The position numbers and the translations under genes are program-made. This document shows positions 14,241-26,589 of a stretch of 64,000 bases of DNA, in pieces. The stretch comes from Peromyscus leucopus (lineage: Eukaryota; Chordata; Mammalia; Rodentia; Cricetidae): contig NC_051065.1 in assembly GCF_004664715.2 (NCBI RefSeq), positions 147,447,487-147,511,486 on the forward strand, written 5' to 3'. Position 1 is the stretch's first letter; each line of letters begins with the position of its first letter. Under the pieces are notes generated by a model that made no database searches, had not been told where the DNA came from, and saw nothing but the letters and a program-made list of their open reading frames with translations.

Positions 14241-15276
14241 TGTTCATAGCTAGTCTGGGCTACATGAGACCTTACCACAAAGAGAGACAATTTTACATTG
14301 CCAAACAGTCAGTATTTCCCTACTCCTGGTGATTTATGACCACAGCTATCTTCAGGAAGAGCTAGAAGGACAGGACAGAACCATGACCCTGGGGACTCTT
14401 CAACATTTCATGGAGGACACACTGAAGACTACATCTTAGGTGATAAGTTCTATTAAGTATGTGCATAGCCCAGGAAACATGAGGGAGAAATGAGCTAATC
14501 CAGAGCAGTTTCAGGTTACCTGAGCACGGAAGTTATAAAAGCCCGACACTGATCAAAAGGACTTTGTTTTAGTCCTCTTCTTTCCTGTCTCTCCCTCCAC
14601 CCCAGCTAGCTCTGACTTCCCAGTGTCCCCACACGTTCATGGAGTTCCTAACTTAAAACTAACTCACTTTCCTCGAGAAATTGAATTTTCTTTCTTCTCT
14701 TCCTCATCTCCCACTTGTTCCTGGAGTCACTAGATTCTGGCTTTCCCTTCTGCTCATTTACCAAACATTCCTGAACTAGATGTCAATGGCTCCTCGTGTC
14801 CACTGATCAGTCATCTTCCTGTGGGACTTCTCACATTACCCTGCCTGCTTCTCTTCCTCCTTAACTGTTGGGAGACAGTGACTCCATCTGGTTTTGCCTT
14901 GTCCTGCTTGCTGATATTTCCTGTGCTCTTTCCTACCTGTTTCCTTCTACACCCACCTCTCTTAAAATGGAACATTGCATCCAATTCCTTCTGCATCTCT
15001 CTTTCTCCTTCAAATTCCTTGTCCTTAGTGATATTCATTGTCCTGGGTTGGTGGGGGTGGGGAGTAGAAGTGTTTTTTTTAGTCTGTTTTTGTTATCTGC
15101 TGCCTATAAGGAGAGGTCTTCTAAAATATATGCCTCTTTACTAAACCATGTTAATATGCATCCAACTAAATTGTGCATCTGAGATTTAGGTGAATATAAT
15201 CAAAACTTAAGTCATCATATTACAACTCAAACCTGTTGCTCATCTTCCTCCTCTTCAAATTACTTCATGACTGCTG

Positions 15277-15626
15277 TGTAGGGCCCTGGCCCCCCATTTG
15301 TATAGCTATTGCCTTGCTTGCTGACCTTGACCAGATGTCCTCCCTATACAGATGTCCTGCCGGTTTGCTTCCTCCTGAATGCTCACCGCTCAGGGAGGTT
15401 CTTTGTTTTTGTATCCTGCATTTGGTGTAAACAGCTTAGCTGCAAGAATATAGAACATCTGTAGCAAACTTCTGCCCTCTGGGGATCTCCCATTGTGCTG
15501 TAAGCCTGTATTTAAGGTTTCTTCCCTCCTTCAATAAATGGTATTCAGCATTCTGCTGAGAAGAATGACCCACTGTTCTTGTCTCTGTTTTTTGATACAC
15601 AGCCCCTCGCTCGGACATGGTGAACA
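15277..15626 (+). repeat. 5' LTR of the unit A ERV
   Basis: Starts TGTAGGGCCC and ends GTGAACA. It contains a TATTTAAG box and CAATAAATG polyadenylation signal in the usual order, followed by the ttcttgtctctgtttttt R/U5-like segment shared with the 3' LTR. Confidence 0.8.
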
Positions 15627-17817
15627 GGTGGTGGTAGGGCGGGCATTACTGCTACAAGTGGAGGTTTCACCGAGATCCGAGAACGAAAAGACACTGCTGA
15701 TGGACACCTGGAAGTAAGGCTGGCCAGCGTGTTAAAGAGAAGAAAAGGTGAGGTGAATTGTTAGGTATGGGTGCAGCTAGCTCGCAGTCACTCCTCGAGG
15801 AACAGGTAACTGGACTGCTGAAGCAGCAGGACACCGTCGTTAAGAGCAGAACAGCTAACGATTTTCATTCAAGTCCTCCACAATGTTAGTTAGTCCTTGT
15901 CGTCTGGTCTCTGGGGATTTAATATGCCAGATTAAAGGGAAAGAGAGAAATTAAAAAAAGGAAATCTTCCCAATAGAGAAGAGGGAAGGAAAGGAAATTC
16001 CCCGTTAGAAAGGGGAGAAAAAATTTAATCAAGAAAAAAGGATTTTTCCGGTAAATAGGGGAAAATTTTTGAAACTAGGCCTAAAGATTTTGGGGCCCTG
16101 TAGAGGAAGGATGAAGGAAAGAGAAAAGCCCCTTCCCAGTGGTAATGGAGGAAGAGGGGGCTTTTTCCAATATAAAAAATTCAGGCTGGCTGAAGCTCTG
16201 AGCTCTTTCTGCCTGCCAGCACAGAGCAGCAGCATCTGAATTACAAAGAGTCAGCAGGTGGGCCTCACTATTGCTGGCTGAACAAGCAAGCAGGCCCAGA
16301 GGTTGAAGATTTTGCTGTCTGTTTGCTTAACTTTGGTTTAAATGTTTTTTCCCCCTCAGAGTGGGAATAATTCAATATTTAGGATCCCTTCATGGGAAAT
16401 GTTTTCTGTTTTTCTCTTATGGTGGGAATAACTCTTTATTAGTGGTTCCTTCATGGGAGAAAGAGGAAGTTTAAACGGGCCTAACTTCTGTATGCTTGCA
16501 TAGAGAAAGGCCTGATTCCATACCCTTGGCTACCTTCTCTTTGTGGTGCTTGGTTAAAGATGCATTGTTTAGTGATAATGTCAAAGTTCAAGAACAATTA
16601 ACTAAAGATAAAACTGTCCTGGCCTGAGGCACCCAGCAGGCATGCACGGTGGGAGTGGGCCCAGCTGACAAAGGCAGAGAAGGTCCAGACCAGAGGGCAG
16701 GCAGGTAGGTGATGGCAGGAGGTGGACCCACAATGGAGCATGGCCTGGGTGGGTGCCAGCACTAGAGCCTGAACACCAGGCAGAGCTGAAGCCGCAGCCT
16801 CAGCCTGCACCAGGCCAAAACAGAGGCTCAGGGAGGGACAGGCATCCCGGGTGGCAGGTCCTGCAGTGCCCTAAATTGGCTCAGTGTTCCCAGGGGTCAG
16901 CTAGCAGCGAAAAAGCTGGGCCCTGGGGCTGGGAGACAGGCCCACACGTGGTTACCCGGACCACTCCATGATGTCGTGTCCTATTTGCATTAAAATTTTT
17001 ACCTGTTTCTCATTTGGGAGTTAATCCCAAGGACTTTTACCTAATCATGTGTGGCAAATGGACATCACACATGTGCCTTACGCTTTTGCTTACATGGGAC
17101 TGCCAAAATGCATAAAGACTGATAATGGTCCCACCTACAGTAGTACGTGATTTTCAAATTGTTAATAAGACTGGTGTTCCTTATAATCCTCAAGAACAGG
17201 CTATAGTAGAACTCTGCCATCGTACCTTAAAAACATATTTTGCTAAAGTAAAAAGGGGGGAGCTAGGGACTCATCGTTCCTCTCCACATTCTATTCTTTC
17301 CTTTGTTTTATATATTTTAAAATTTTTTATTGGTGGATTCTACTGGAATATCTGCTGCAGATAAGCACTGGAGGGCTCCTGTTGCAAATCATCCTCTGGT
17401 GTGATGGAAGGATTTTTCTACTGGCACTTGGAGGGGACCCGGATCTGGTGTTGGTGTGGGCCTGGGGTTCTGTTTGTGTCTTTCTGCAGGACAATGAGGT
17501 TCCTCTTTGGGTTCCTGAGTGCTGTGTGCGCCCTGTGACTGTTGCCAAATCCCAACATGGCAGAGACCTATTGGGCCTTGGTGAAAAAGTTTCCACTTCT
17601 GATGCCAATGGGTATTGAAACCCCAATACGACCAGCCTTGGCAAGCATTAATGTAAGTCTAGGAGCTGTAGCCATGAGATTGGATACTTCAGAAGGTAAT
17701 ATGTGGTAACTGCTTTTTCAAGTATGTTTGAGAATGTGTCACCCAGGCACCTTGGAGATTAAGGATAACTGTGGTGGTAATCTAATTGTACTGAAATGTG
17801 ATTTTGATTGTATGTTA

Positions 17818-18186
17818 ATAAATAAAGTTGCCCGGGGGTCAGAGCTATTAGAGCCATAGCAAGAGTGTGGCGGTGGTGGCACACGCCTTTAATCCCATAG
17901 ATCTCTGTGTGTTCAGGGATACAGCCAGCATTGGAGACATATGCCTTTAAGACCTAGGGGGCTGTACATTCAGACAGTGACGAGGCAGTCACGTGTTTGG
18001 GTTTACAACCAATGAGAAGGCAGAACAAAATACTATAAATAGACGAACAGACAGGAAATAGGTCTCTTTCGGGAAGCTGGGACACCACAGGCGGAAGGAT
18101 GAGATTTTAGCTCTGAGCTCTGACCTCTCGGCTTTCTCTTTTACATTGTTTCTGTGTTTCTTATTTAATAAGACGATTGGTTACAT
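17818..18186 (+). repeat. Composite repeat with a B1-like core nested in the ERV
   Basis: Starts tgttaataaataaagttgcc and ends aagacgattggttacatc. It holds a B1-like middle (ggcggtggtggcacacgcc), ccaatgagaaggcagaac and a TATAAATAG box. The TG...CA-like ends, CCAAT and TATA order suggest a solo LTR that captured a B1, inserted between the ERV's pol and env remnants. Confidence 0.5.
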
Positions 18187-19178
18187 CAATAGATAACCCT
18201 GAAGGTCACTGACCTCCATTTGTTAACAGTACGATGCCAGCTAAGCCTTTTCATTTTTACAATCCTCTTCAAGCTGGTATAGTACCTACCTTTTCAGAAG
18301 TGGCTCTGTGCAACATTTATCGACCTCCTGAAATTCATCTAGCCTCCTTTGAAGATACCTTAAAATTTGTGAGCCTGGATGTAGCCATTATGAGACCATT
18401 AGTTCTGCTCCTTGTGTGCTGTCTGTTTTTTCTTTATGGTTCTTAGTTGTTCTTTTGCAGAGCTGCCAGCTTAAGTCATGCTGGGATCAAGAAAAATGGG
18501 CCTTGGTGGTTTGTGTTTCTAGAGTTGTGTCCATGCCAGTGGACACAGATGGTGCTCACATGCTCCAGAATAGAATTTGACATTGCTGTTGCTGTTGTTG
18601 CTATTATAGCAGTGGGGCCACTGTTGCTACTGTTTCTGGGATTACCATTTCATAATTCTTTACTACAGCTAGCACAGTGGAGACCCTGGCTACTACAGTT
18701 AATTAATCTTTTATTCTATTTGGCATGATAAGTTTAATTCAGCAGTTATATACATTTTGATTGGCTTTGAAAGTTATAAAATTTATAAACTCAAGTTCCA
18801 CTTGCTTTTGGGTTCCCATCTTACGAAGACTCCAATTTGCAGCAAGGCTCGTTAAGGAAGGGAATGGCTCAATTGCCTTTAGACTACTGGCTATGGGTGG
18901 GTTAGGACTTTTGTTGGTCTTTTCTGTGTCAGACTTACAGATTGCAAGTCCAGTGGCACTTTGAGATCTTAGACAGCTGTAAACTCTACAACTCACACAT
19001 GGTTGAGCCTGTATGATAATCAGTATTCAGAGACAGGTAATGCCTGGGGGTACTCACCAACCTAAGACAGAGAGCCTATGTGGCCTGGAAGGTGTCTCCA
19101 TGATGGGTAAGGTGACCTGCTGATGTCCCATGCAACCTAAGTCAGAAGCTCATTTTTTTTTAGTAAAAAGGGGGGACC

Positions 19179-19528
19179 CATAGGGACCTGGCACCCCATT
19201 TTGGGTAGCTGTTGCCTTGCTTGCTGAACTTGACCAGATGTCCTCCCTATACTGATTCCCTGCCATTTGCTTCTTCCTGAATGTTCACCACTCACGGGAG
19301 ATTCTTTGTTTTTGTATCCTGCATTTGGTGTAAACAGCTTAGAGGCAAGTATGTAGAACATCTGTGGCAAACTTTTGCCCTCTGGGGTTCATCCATTGTG
19401 CTATAAGCCTGTATTTAAGGTTTCCTCTCTCCTTCAATAAATGACATTCGGCATTCTGCTGAGATGAATGATCCGCTGTTCTTGTCTCTGTTTTTTGATC
19501 CACAGCCCCTCACTCTGAAATGGTGAAT
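19179..19528 (+). repeat. 3' LTR of the unit A ERV
   Basis: Direct copy of the 5' LTR, preceded by the purine tract at 19165-19176. It shares the TATTTAAG and CAATAAATG landmarks and ends GTGAATA. Confidence 0.8.
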
Positions 19529-20262
19529 ATATTGACCAAAATGTCACCTCCTTTTGGTCAAACTTATCTCCTCTCCTGTGTATCATGATCCTTGGATCAA
19601 GCCCTTAGTACTGCTCAAATGGATTCTGAATTAGCGGCCTAATTTATGCTTCCCTTCGTTTTCACACCTCTGTAAGAGCACACTTCTCCAAGTCAGTTTT
19701 AATTTTATCATGTCCTGCTTCTCATTCTGCAGGGGATCTCCATGACTGTGGCACATTGAAAAACTGGACACACTTCCTAACCTTCCCTATGTGAATATCC
19801 ATTTAGACTATGCCTTTGCAGTTCCCTACTCAAGAAAAAGGTCTATTTCTACATCACTTCATCTGAGTTGCCTTTAAGAGTTCTTTGGCCACTAAAACAC
19901 ACAAAGGCAAATGTGTGCATGCTCCATGTTGGGCTTGGCTTACTGCCACCATCCACCCTGAAAGTTTGAAGTTACCATGGGAAACTGGGTTGTCTCTTAT
20001 TGATTTATAACTCCATGAGAACGAGTAACTTCACCTAGGACCATGGGAATCTCCCAAGAGAGATCAGTCTCAGTGATGCCACCAAGAAAGAATTAAACAA
20101 ACAGTTCAATTAACCTACTAAGTTTTAAGTTGGTTAGTGATTCAGCAACAGCTACTAAATAAAATAACATTAACAGTGGATGCCTGTGTAATATGGTATG
20201 CACTGTTTTGTGATCTGAGTCCAGTTTTGTCTGCCCCTACAGTTTCATGCTTAGTTCTCCAT

Positions 20263-20576
20263 TGTTGGAGCCCATGTAGGTTTCCTAGCAACTTTACCCA
20301 GCAGTCTGCATAAAGAGGATGATTGGATCACAGGCCTGAGTACCAGGTGTCTGAGATGGTCTGCACTTGGCTGTGCTATCTTTTGCTCCACCTAGTGGAA
20401 TTCCTTTAAAAACCCTAGGGCAGGACAGCCAGGGGGGCCAATGGATTAAGATCCAGGCCCACTGGAGGATATCTTATATTTTCTATCTTTTTCTCTCCCC
20501 TCTATCCTTCTAATATTTCCTGCTGCTTCTACTCAAGAGTACACTGGGGAAATGTGGGGGTGTGATGACCCCCACA
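20263..20576 (+). mobile_element. Solo LTR with 6-bp target-site duplication
   Basis: A 314-bp segment starts TGTTGGAGCCC and ends CCCCACA, and is flanked by CTCCAT on both sides (20257-20262 and 20577-20582). Unit B has the empty site (agttctccatgtagcac, about 39170), which proves the insertion. Six-base duplications are usual for class II ERVs. Confidence 0.88.
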
Positions 20577-22559
20577 CTCCATGTAGCACTATACATGACA
20601 GTAATGTGTACTTATATTTGCCTGAATTTCCCATGCCCCCACATGTCTAGGACATTGCTGGCACACACAGGTCTAGGTGTCATCTGCTCCAAGCTTTTCT
20701 TAGCCCTCTGTGCTTACTTCTTACTTCTCACCTGCAGAGCATTTCTGGTGCAATTTTTTAAGCACTGCTTCACTTGACTGTTCTCCAAATTTCCTGAGAC
20801 TGGGGACTGTAGTTATTTCTGACTCTCTGACATGCTGCCCAATATATAGTAAATGGATATTACAAATTATTATGTGAATGAATAAAACATCTACATAAAG
20901 ATATAGTGTATGTTTTTTAAATTTTTGATACATTTGAAGGACAATCTACAAAGAATCCACTATTTCTAAATTAGCTTTCAGGTATCACACAATATGGAAC
21001 AAAAAATAAATGGTTAGAAGGAACTCCACTGGAGCACTGTCCCTGGAATAGCTCTGCCCATGTCTTCTAATCCCTCTACTCCTTGCAAAATATAGATGTC
21101 TATGTGTCCAAATGCTGTTGATGAGGAAATACAGGTTCATTCTCATTATTGGATCCTAACATAGACGCCCCAGGATTTCACTCTGTGATACCAACAAACA
21201 AATTCATGCTTCTCCAGTGATAATGAAGGACTTTTACAGAAGAGTTATTCTGAAACAGGGTAATTCCCAATGTAATACATCTCTCCAGAGAGTGTCTGTC
21301 TCAGGTTTCTGGGTCACCATCTGTCTAATGAGTCCCTTTCCTTCCCTGTGTTAATTTCTCCCAAGGGCATACTTACTGATCAGAGCAATAGAGAATAAAA
21401 TTTTCAACATCAGTAAAATATTATGAAGGAGCAACTTGAAGAATCTGTGAAAACTTTCATGACTCATGGTCTTCCTTTGAGGAGCTGAAAGACAAACCAA
21501 ATTCATGTCTTCAGCTTTGTTCCTATTTCCTCTTCTTTCTCCTATTCTTCTCTTTTTGTGCATGATAATCACTAAAACATGATGTTCGAAATAATAGGAA
21601 AATGCAAGTAGAAAACAACAGGTTAATTATGGAAACATTATAATATGTACAAAATTACTCATTTCTGACATTGAAAATGATTGTTGTCATATTTTGGTGT
21701 GTATCTTTCCAACAAGTTTAAAGCTTTTACATACAAATGTTTATTTTCCACAATTGGAAAATATTGAACACTGATTTGCAACCATCATTTTTTTACATTA
21801 TATCAAGACTTATTTCCCTTATGAATTTTTTGTTTTATTTTAGAGACAGGGTCTTAGTATGTACACCAGGCAGACTTTGAATGCATTATGTAGTCAAGTG
21901 GGACTCAAACTCACAGGAAACACCATGTTTCTAACTCCTGAGTTTTGTGACTACAGGCTTGTGCCAGCACATCTCAATGAACATTATTCTATGTTATCAT
22001 GTCTTCTTTATCAGTTTTATATTGATTGCATAGTATTTAATTATATACTCTTAAAGTCGTCCAGCTTGCTTTCAACTTCAAATATGCAATAGTCAAGAAG
22101 TCATATTTTGTGATACAGTCACCACGTTTTTAGTCACCACTTCTAAAAGAGTTACAACACTTCCCAATCATAGGTGAGGTCCTGGGTTCTGTCCCCATCA
22201 CAGGAAGGAGAGAATGAAAGAAACTATTCAACACCTGAATGCCAACAGACTATGACATGTCACCAGATAGAGAGGGGGAAATCAGTATGACATGGTTTAA
22301 CTTTGAAACAATTTGTTACACATATGTATGTGTGTTTATCTGTAGAAAAGATACAATAACGTGGGTGGTGGGATTTTCTCTACAAGGTAATGGGTAACAC
22401 CTTCTCTTCTCCATTGTACAATCCCACAACCTTTCACATCTGCCTACAGGCAACACACTTGGTGGACACTCCAGTGACCCAGAGGCTTGGCCAGCAGCTA
22501 AGATCATCTTTGTCCTTTACATCATTACTCACTAGGAGCAGCAGAAAATGCTTTCTTAC

Positions 22560-22700
22560 CTAGAGGAGAGTCTACATCCATGTGTGCAGAATCAAGTTTA
22601 TTCATGAGATTCTTGTTAATATAAATGTTTTCTGAAAATATATTGAGAAGAAATCTTCCCCTGCCCTCAGATGTATGTCATCCCTTCTTTAAAATAGGTC
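22560..22700 (-). other. First coding exon of unit A, canonical start lost
   Basis: The exon lies between a TTTTTCAG acceptor and a GTAAGA donor. The long frame TTT TCA GAA AAC ATT TAT ATT AAC AAG is preceded by ATA (22641-22639), where unit C has ACG. No ATG lies between it and an upstream in-frame TGA. Internal ATGs are at 22605-22603 and eight codons further on. Confidence 0.7.
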
Positions 22701-22899
22701 CTGAAAAAGAAACAAATTCCGATACTAGCAAGAGATGAGAGGCAGTAACAGACAGCTGCCCTGAGCATACACCATGAGGTGCCGTCCCTTGGCCTGCAAA
22801 AGGAGAGTCACAAGTGTAGAATGCACCCAGGATCTTTATACAATCATAGAAACACCAAGAACTCAATGAGGGAGAGAAGAAAACAGGAAGGAATGGAAA

Positions 22900-24250
22900 A
22901 GAGGAACCAGGCCATTAGAGAAGTCAAACTTCTCACAGAGTTGAGATTCTGACACTCGGTCTGAGCTGAACTCTACAATAAAGCCTCCATTTCCCGTCTT
23001 GTGCTGTGATTCCTACTCCTTATCACTATAGAGCCGCCTCTTGGACTCTCTGGGGCTTTAACACCACACTCAAGTTGCCCCCATGCACAGAAGCATTCTT
23101 AAACAAGAACACACCTAGTATACACCCTAGACTGTCCTACCTCATGGGGAGAGTGTCTTCACCCTGCTCAGTGTGTGGAACCCATGGCAGCTCCATCTGA
23201 GGTGTGGATACTCCCCTAAACCTTCCTGAACTCTGACACCCAGTTCTTCCACACCCCAGCAAGGATTTCCTCATTCTCTTGAAAGTCACTGAGTTCCCGA
23301 CTCGTGTTTTCCACTCCCACACTCTCTACCTTGCCTGATTCCTGAAACCCATGCTTTGTTTACCCTCTGTGAGGAACTTCCCCTCAGTCTGCTGAGTCTC
23401 CTGACCCCAACTTGACTTTCAGCGAACACTGCACTGGGGCCCACACTCACCTCCTTCAAGTGCTGAGGTGTCACACCAGGCTGGCCTTGAGGACCCTCTG
23501 CTCACTCACTCATTCAGGGTTCTGACTTCCCACAAGAAGTGGCCTCAAGCATGGATGCCTTCTCACCCTGCTTCAGCTCAGAGGTTCTGCACCTCCCCAC
23601 TCTCAGACACAGCTGACCTTGTCACCTCTCAGGCTCTGAAGTCTCACATCAGGCTGCTGCTCCTAGACTCACTCCCCATTCAAGATACATTTCCCCTCAC
23701 TGCTCAGGCTCCAATTCTGCTGTCAAGCCAGCCCTCTGCACAGACAGATCATTGCTTCCCCACACCCCACCCTACCATGGACGCCTACCCTGCCCTGTCC
23801 TGTATAATACTTTACTCAAAATTGAATTATTTAATAAGGAAATGGAAAATAGGATTTTTAAAGGATAGAAGAACAAGAGAATTAGTAGTTCTCCATTATA
23901 TGGTTTAGGGACCCAATGATTCAATCACACACACCCTCCCAACTGTAACCACTTATTGCCCAGTCTCTATTATCCAAACTCCTTATATGAAATTGAGTTC
24001 TAAAGTTACCACTATGTCCCTAGGGAAAAAATCACATTGTGCATGAATTATGTATACTGTGTCAACAACCATTCCAGTACCTAACTGGTTTACAACATCA
24101 AACACTTACTTTTTAGTCACATTTTTTTTTTGTGCTTAGGGTCTGCCTAAGGGTGACTAATTATGCTTAGATCCTTTCGTGCATTTCCTCATTCTGGAGC
24201 CAATACCACAGAGTAGTTGAGCATGCAATGTACTCTGCTATTTTAATATG
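22900..24250. repeat. Gene-flanking block upstream of unit A exon 1
   Basis: Closely matched by 41.48-42.83 kb (unit B) and 63.38-64.0 kb (unit C), and loosely by 4.98-6.7 and 50.1-53.4 kb. It begins with actcggtctgagctga and a tctacaataaagcctcc phrase. No coding frame or known element was recognised. Confidence 0.55.
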
Positions 24251-24375
24251 GTTGTCAGGGCTAGTAATATGGCTTAGCAGGTATAGGTGTTTGCTACCAA
24301 GCCTGACCACCCAAGTTCAATCCCTGAACATAAGAGAGAATCATATCCTACAGGTTGTCCTAACGTCCATGTCCA

Positions 24376-24412
<37 letters not shown>

Positions 24413-24455
24413 TGCACGCACACGCGCGCGCGCACACACACACACACAAATAATA
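24250..24455 (+). repeat. B2-type SINE and (CA)n/(CG)n tail
   Basis: A B2-like head (agtaatatggcttagcaggt) with gttcaatccctgaaca is followed by a CA run with CG steps (24378-24450). The unit B counterpart is at 42840-43010, where the tail is (CA)n(GA)n. Confidence 0.75.
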
Positions 24456-24599
24456 ATGTAGAGGTCATTAAAAAGTCACTCTTATAATACTTTTCAATGG
24501 CAGTCACTTGCACAAACCTATAAATAGGTAGAAAGATACACTACCTACACTGTAGTTCCCACAGGAAAATGTGTCGAGAGCATTAAAGTTTAATCCTTC

Positions 24600-25880
24600 C
24601 ACAGAGAATTACCCAAATAATTATTGGGATGGAGAAACAGCTTACAAAATGGGGAAAAAATCTTTCCCAACAGGAATCATGAAATGAACAGAGAGTTTTC
24701 AAAGGATGTAATACAGATGGCCAATAGATACGTTAAAATGTGTTCAAAATACTTAGCCATAAGGGAAATAAAAATTTAAACATTTTTGAGATTCCATCTC
24801 ACACCAGTGAAAATGAGATGGGGACAAGATTCCCTTGAAGAATCTTCAGCATATACCCAAAGGATGCTCAATCATCCCACAATGACACTTGCTCAACTAT
24901 GTTTATAGCAGTGTTATTCATAATAGTCAGAACCTGGAAAGAACCTAGAGACAGGGTTTCTCCCATGATAGGGAAGTCTTTGGTAAGACTAGGGCTTGTG
25001 CATTCTGTAACAACCACTGTGTGTCCATATATTCATATAGTGCCCTGCTCTATCTAAAAGACACTGTTTCCTATTGGTCATCCATCACATATGACTCCTA
25101 AACTTTATCTTCTCAGTTTCACAATGTTTCCAGAGTTTGGGGTGAAGAAAGTTGTGGTATATAGTCCCATTTAGGGGTGAGCATTCTGTACCTTGGCTAG
25201 TTGTGAGTCTCAGTGTTAATCATCGTTTTACATCATATTGAAGCTTCTCAGTAGAAGGTTGATACATTGATATAGGTTTAACGATAAGTCTTTAAAAGTC
25301 AATATACTATGCCCCTTGAGGTAAATAACAGTAATAGATTCTCCCCTATGGCCTATGATCTGTCTAGCCATAGGTTCTTAGCCCAACAATGGTTTCAGGT
25401 GTGTGCTTCATCTTGTGGAGCAAAACTTAAATCTAATCAGAGAGTTGTTGGTTGCTGTCGTGATGTTGCAGCCACTATTGCACCAGCAGGCAGGTCCTGC
25501 CAGGTCAGTCATAACTGTAGCTCCCAGGGTTCAGACCTGGATAAGATTGATGATTACTTTTCTTCTTCAGTAGCATGGATTGCACCTCCCAGCATTATGA
25601 TAGCTAGACAGGAGGGATGAAGTTTCTAGGTCAATGACAACTTGATTTTTTTATGTCCTCTGATCAAATATGTGGCCTGCAGCAATAGGGTTTTATGAAA
25701 ATCTGGAGCATAATTCACAATAGCTCAGTTAGAACAAACCTAGATATCCAACAGCAGAGAAATGGATAAACAAACAGTGGTATATGTGTATAATGGAATT
25801 TTTCACCCATAAAGAAGTCAAAGTTATGGCATTTGCAGGAAAATGTGTGCTAGGAGGGATAATTATATGAACTGGATTAA
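24600..25880 (+). repeat. Mosaic L1 fragment (ORF2 3' end and 3'-UTR-like text)
   Basis: 24620-24950 is the ORF2 end (ttccatctcacaccagtgaa ... atacccaaaggatg). 25735-25880 continues it (tccaacagcagagaaatgg). The 780 bp between is L1 3'-UTR-like (cctatgatctgtctagcc, ccactattgcaccag). The first part recurs in unit B at 43260-43855. Confidence 0.7.
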
Positions 25881-26268
25881 ACCAATCTCACCATGAAATA
25901 TTGCATATGTTTCTCATTTGTAATTTCCAAGATTTTAGACAGATGGATAAACTCTGGTTGCACACAGGACATGAAAATAGAATTAAAATCTTCTAGAGGA
26001 AAGAGGGATCGATGGGAGGCACCAGGCAGAGAAAGGGCAAAGTCAGGGAGTATGTGGGAAATGAGCTCAGTGTGTATTCTGTAGGTACATGAAAATGTCC
26101 TATGCAATTGTGCCATGTCAATGAATAGCACAGTGAAACTTTTCCCAAATAATAAAGTAAATTAAAACTAAGAAAAACATTCTGAAGAGTATTCAAGAAT
26201 GATAGCAATAACCTATGATGTTTGGGAGTCTACCAGACCTACATTGTTTCCCTATTATACGATAACTC

Positions 26269-26271
<3 letters not shown>

Positions 26272-26362
<91 letters not shown>
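26272..26362. repeat. (CT)n(GT)n microsatellite
   Basis: About 58 bp of CT repeats followed by about 30 bp of GT repeats. Confidence 0.95.
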
Positions 26363-26366
<4 letters not shown>

Positions 26367-26589
26367 CATAGCTATATTTTAGAAATCCTCTATGGTAATA
26401 TGTTTCCATATGACTTTTTCCAAAGGTCTTTAGTATTATTTATCCATCCTATATTATTTCACTTACCCTACCCTCCTCTTCCTGACCCCAATAGAACCCT
26501 TCTGGTTTCATTATTCCCTTTAACCCTTTATACCATTACATTTTATTGCTTCTCCTCTGGAAGCCCCTCCTCCTGACACCTTAGAAATT

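Larger units (their letters stand above)
15277..19528 (+). mobile_element. Degenerate class II-like (betaretrovirus-like) endogenous retrovirus
   Basis: Two direct LTRs of about 350 bp (15277-15626 and 19179-19528) flank a broken interior. A gag-like start (MGAASSQS at 15767) soon ends. Integrase traces are seen at about 17.05-17.6 kb: the KTDNGP catalytic-core text, then YNPQEQAIVE in a shifted frame, then a C-terminal VPLWVPE-type stretch. An env-like hydrophobic segment lies at about 18.45-18.73 kb. A purine tract (aaaaggggggacc) precedes the 3' LTR. Most of gag and pol is missing, frames are broken by stops and shifts, and the LTRs differ at many positions, so it is an old defective copy. 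It lies in intron 2 of unit A in the antisense direction to the lectin gene. Unit B lacks it. Confidence 0.8.
8980..22700 (-). pseudogene. Clec4a: Clec4a-like pseudogene, unit A
   Basis: Six exons are recognisable: exon 1 22560-22700, exon 2 21377-21484 (transmembrane), exon 3 13792-13893 (stalk), exon 4 11402-11547, exon 5 10387-10499 and exon 6 9055-9202. Phases match across all junctions (1,1,1,0,2). Exon 4 gives [18 protein letters not shown] and [13 protein letters not shown], the start of a DCIR-type lectin domain. Exon 5 carries a nonsense codon (GAA to TAA after TPYN) and its donor GT has become AT (10386-10385). In exon 6 FWH is SCH, a conserved Cys is Trp, and the stop TGA is AGA, so the frame runs 25 codons further to the TAG at 8982-8980. 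Exon 2 is 9 bp shorter than in units B and C. The stalk sequon is lost (NHP instead of NYT). Intron 2 is 7.5 kb because of an ERV and a solo LTR. EPN and WND remain readable. Confidence 0.88.
4030..24950. repeat. Segmental duplication, unit A
   Basis: The sequence from about 4030 (gacaacatccattttgactg) to about 24950 (continuing to about 25.2 kb within L1 sequence) repeats, with small differences, in unit C from 47595 onward. From about 7.09 kb it also repeats in unit B from about 30.5 kb. Gene order and SINE positions are the same in all three. Unit A is longer because of an ERV, a solo LTR and other insertions in intron 2. Confidence 0.85.
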
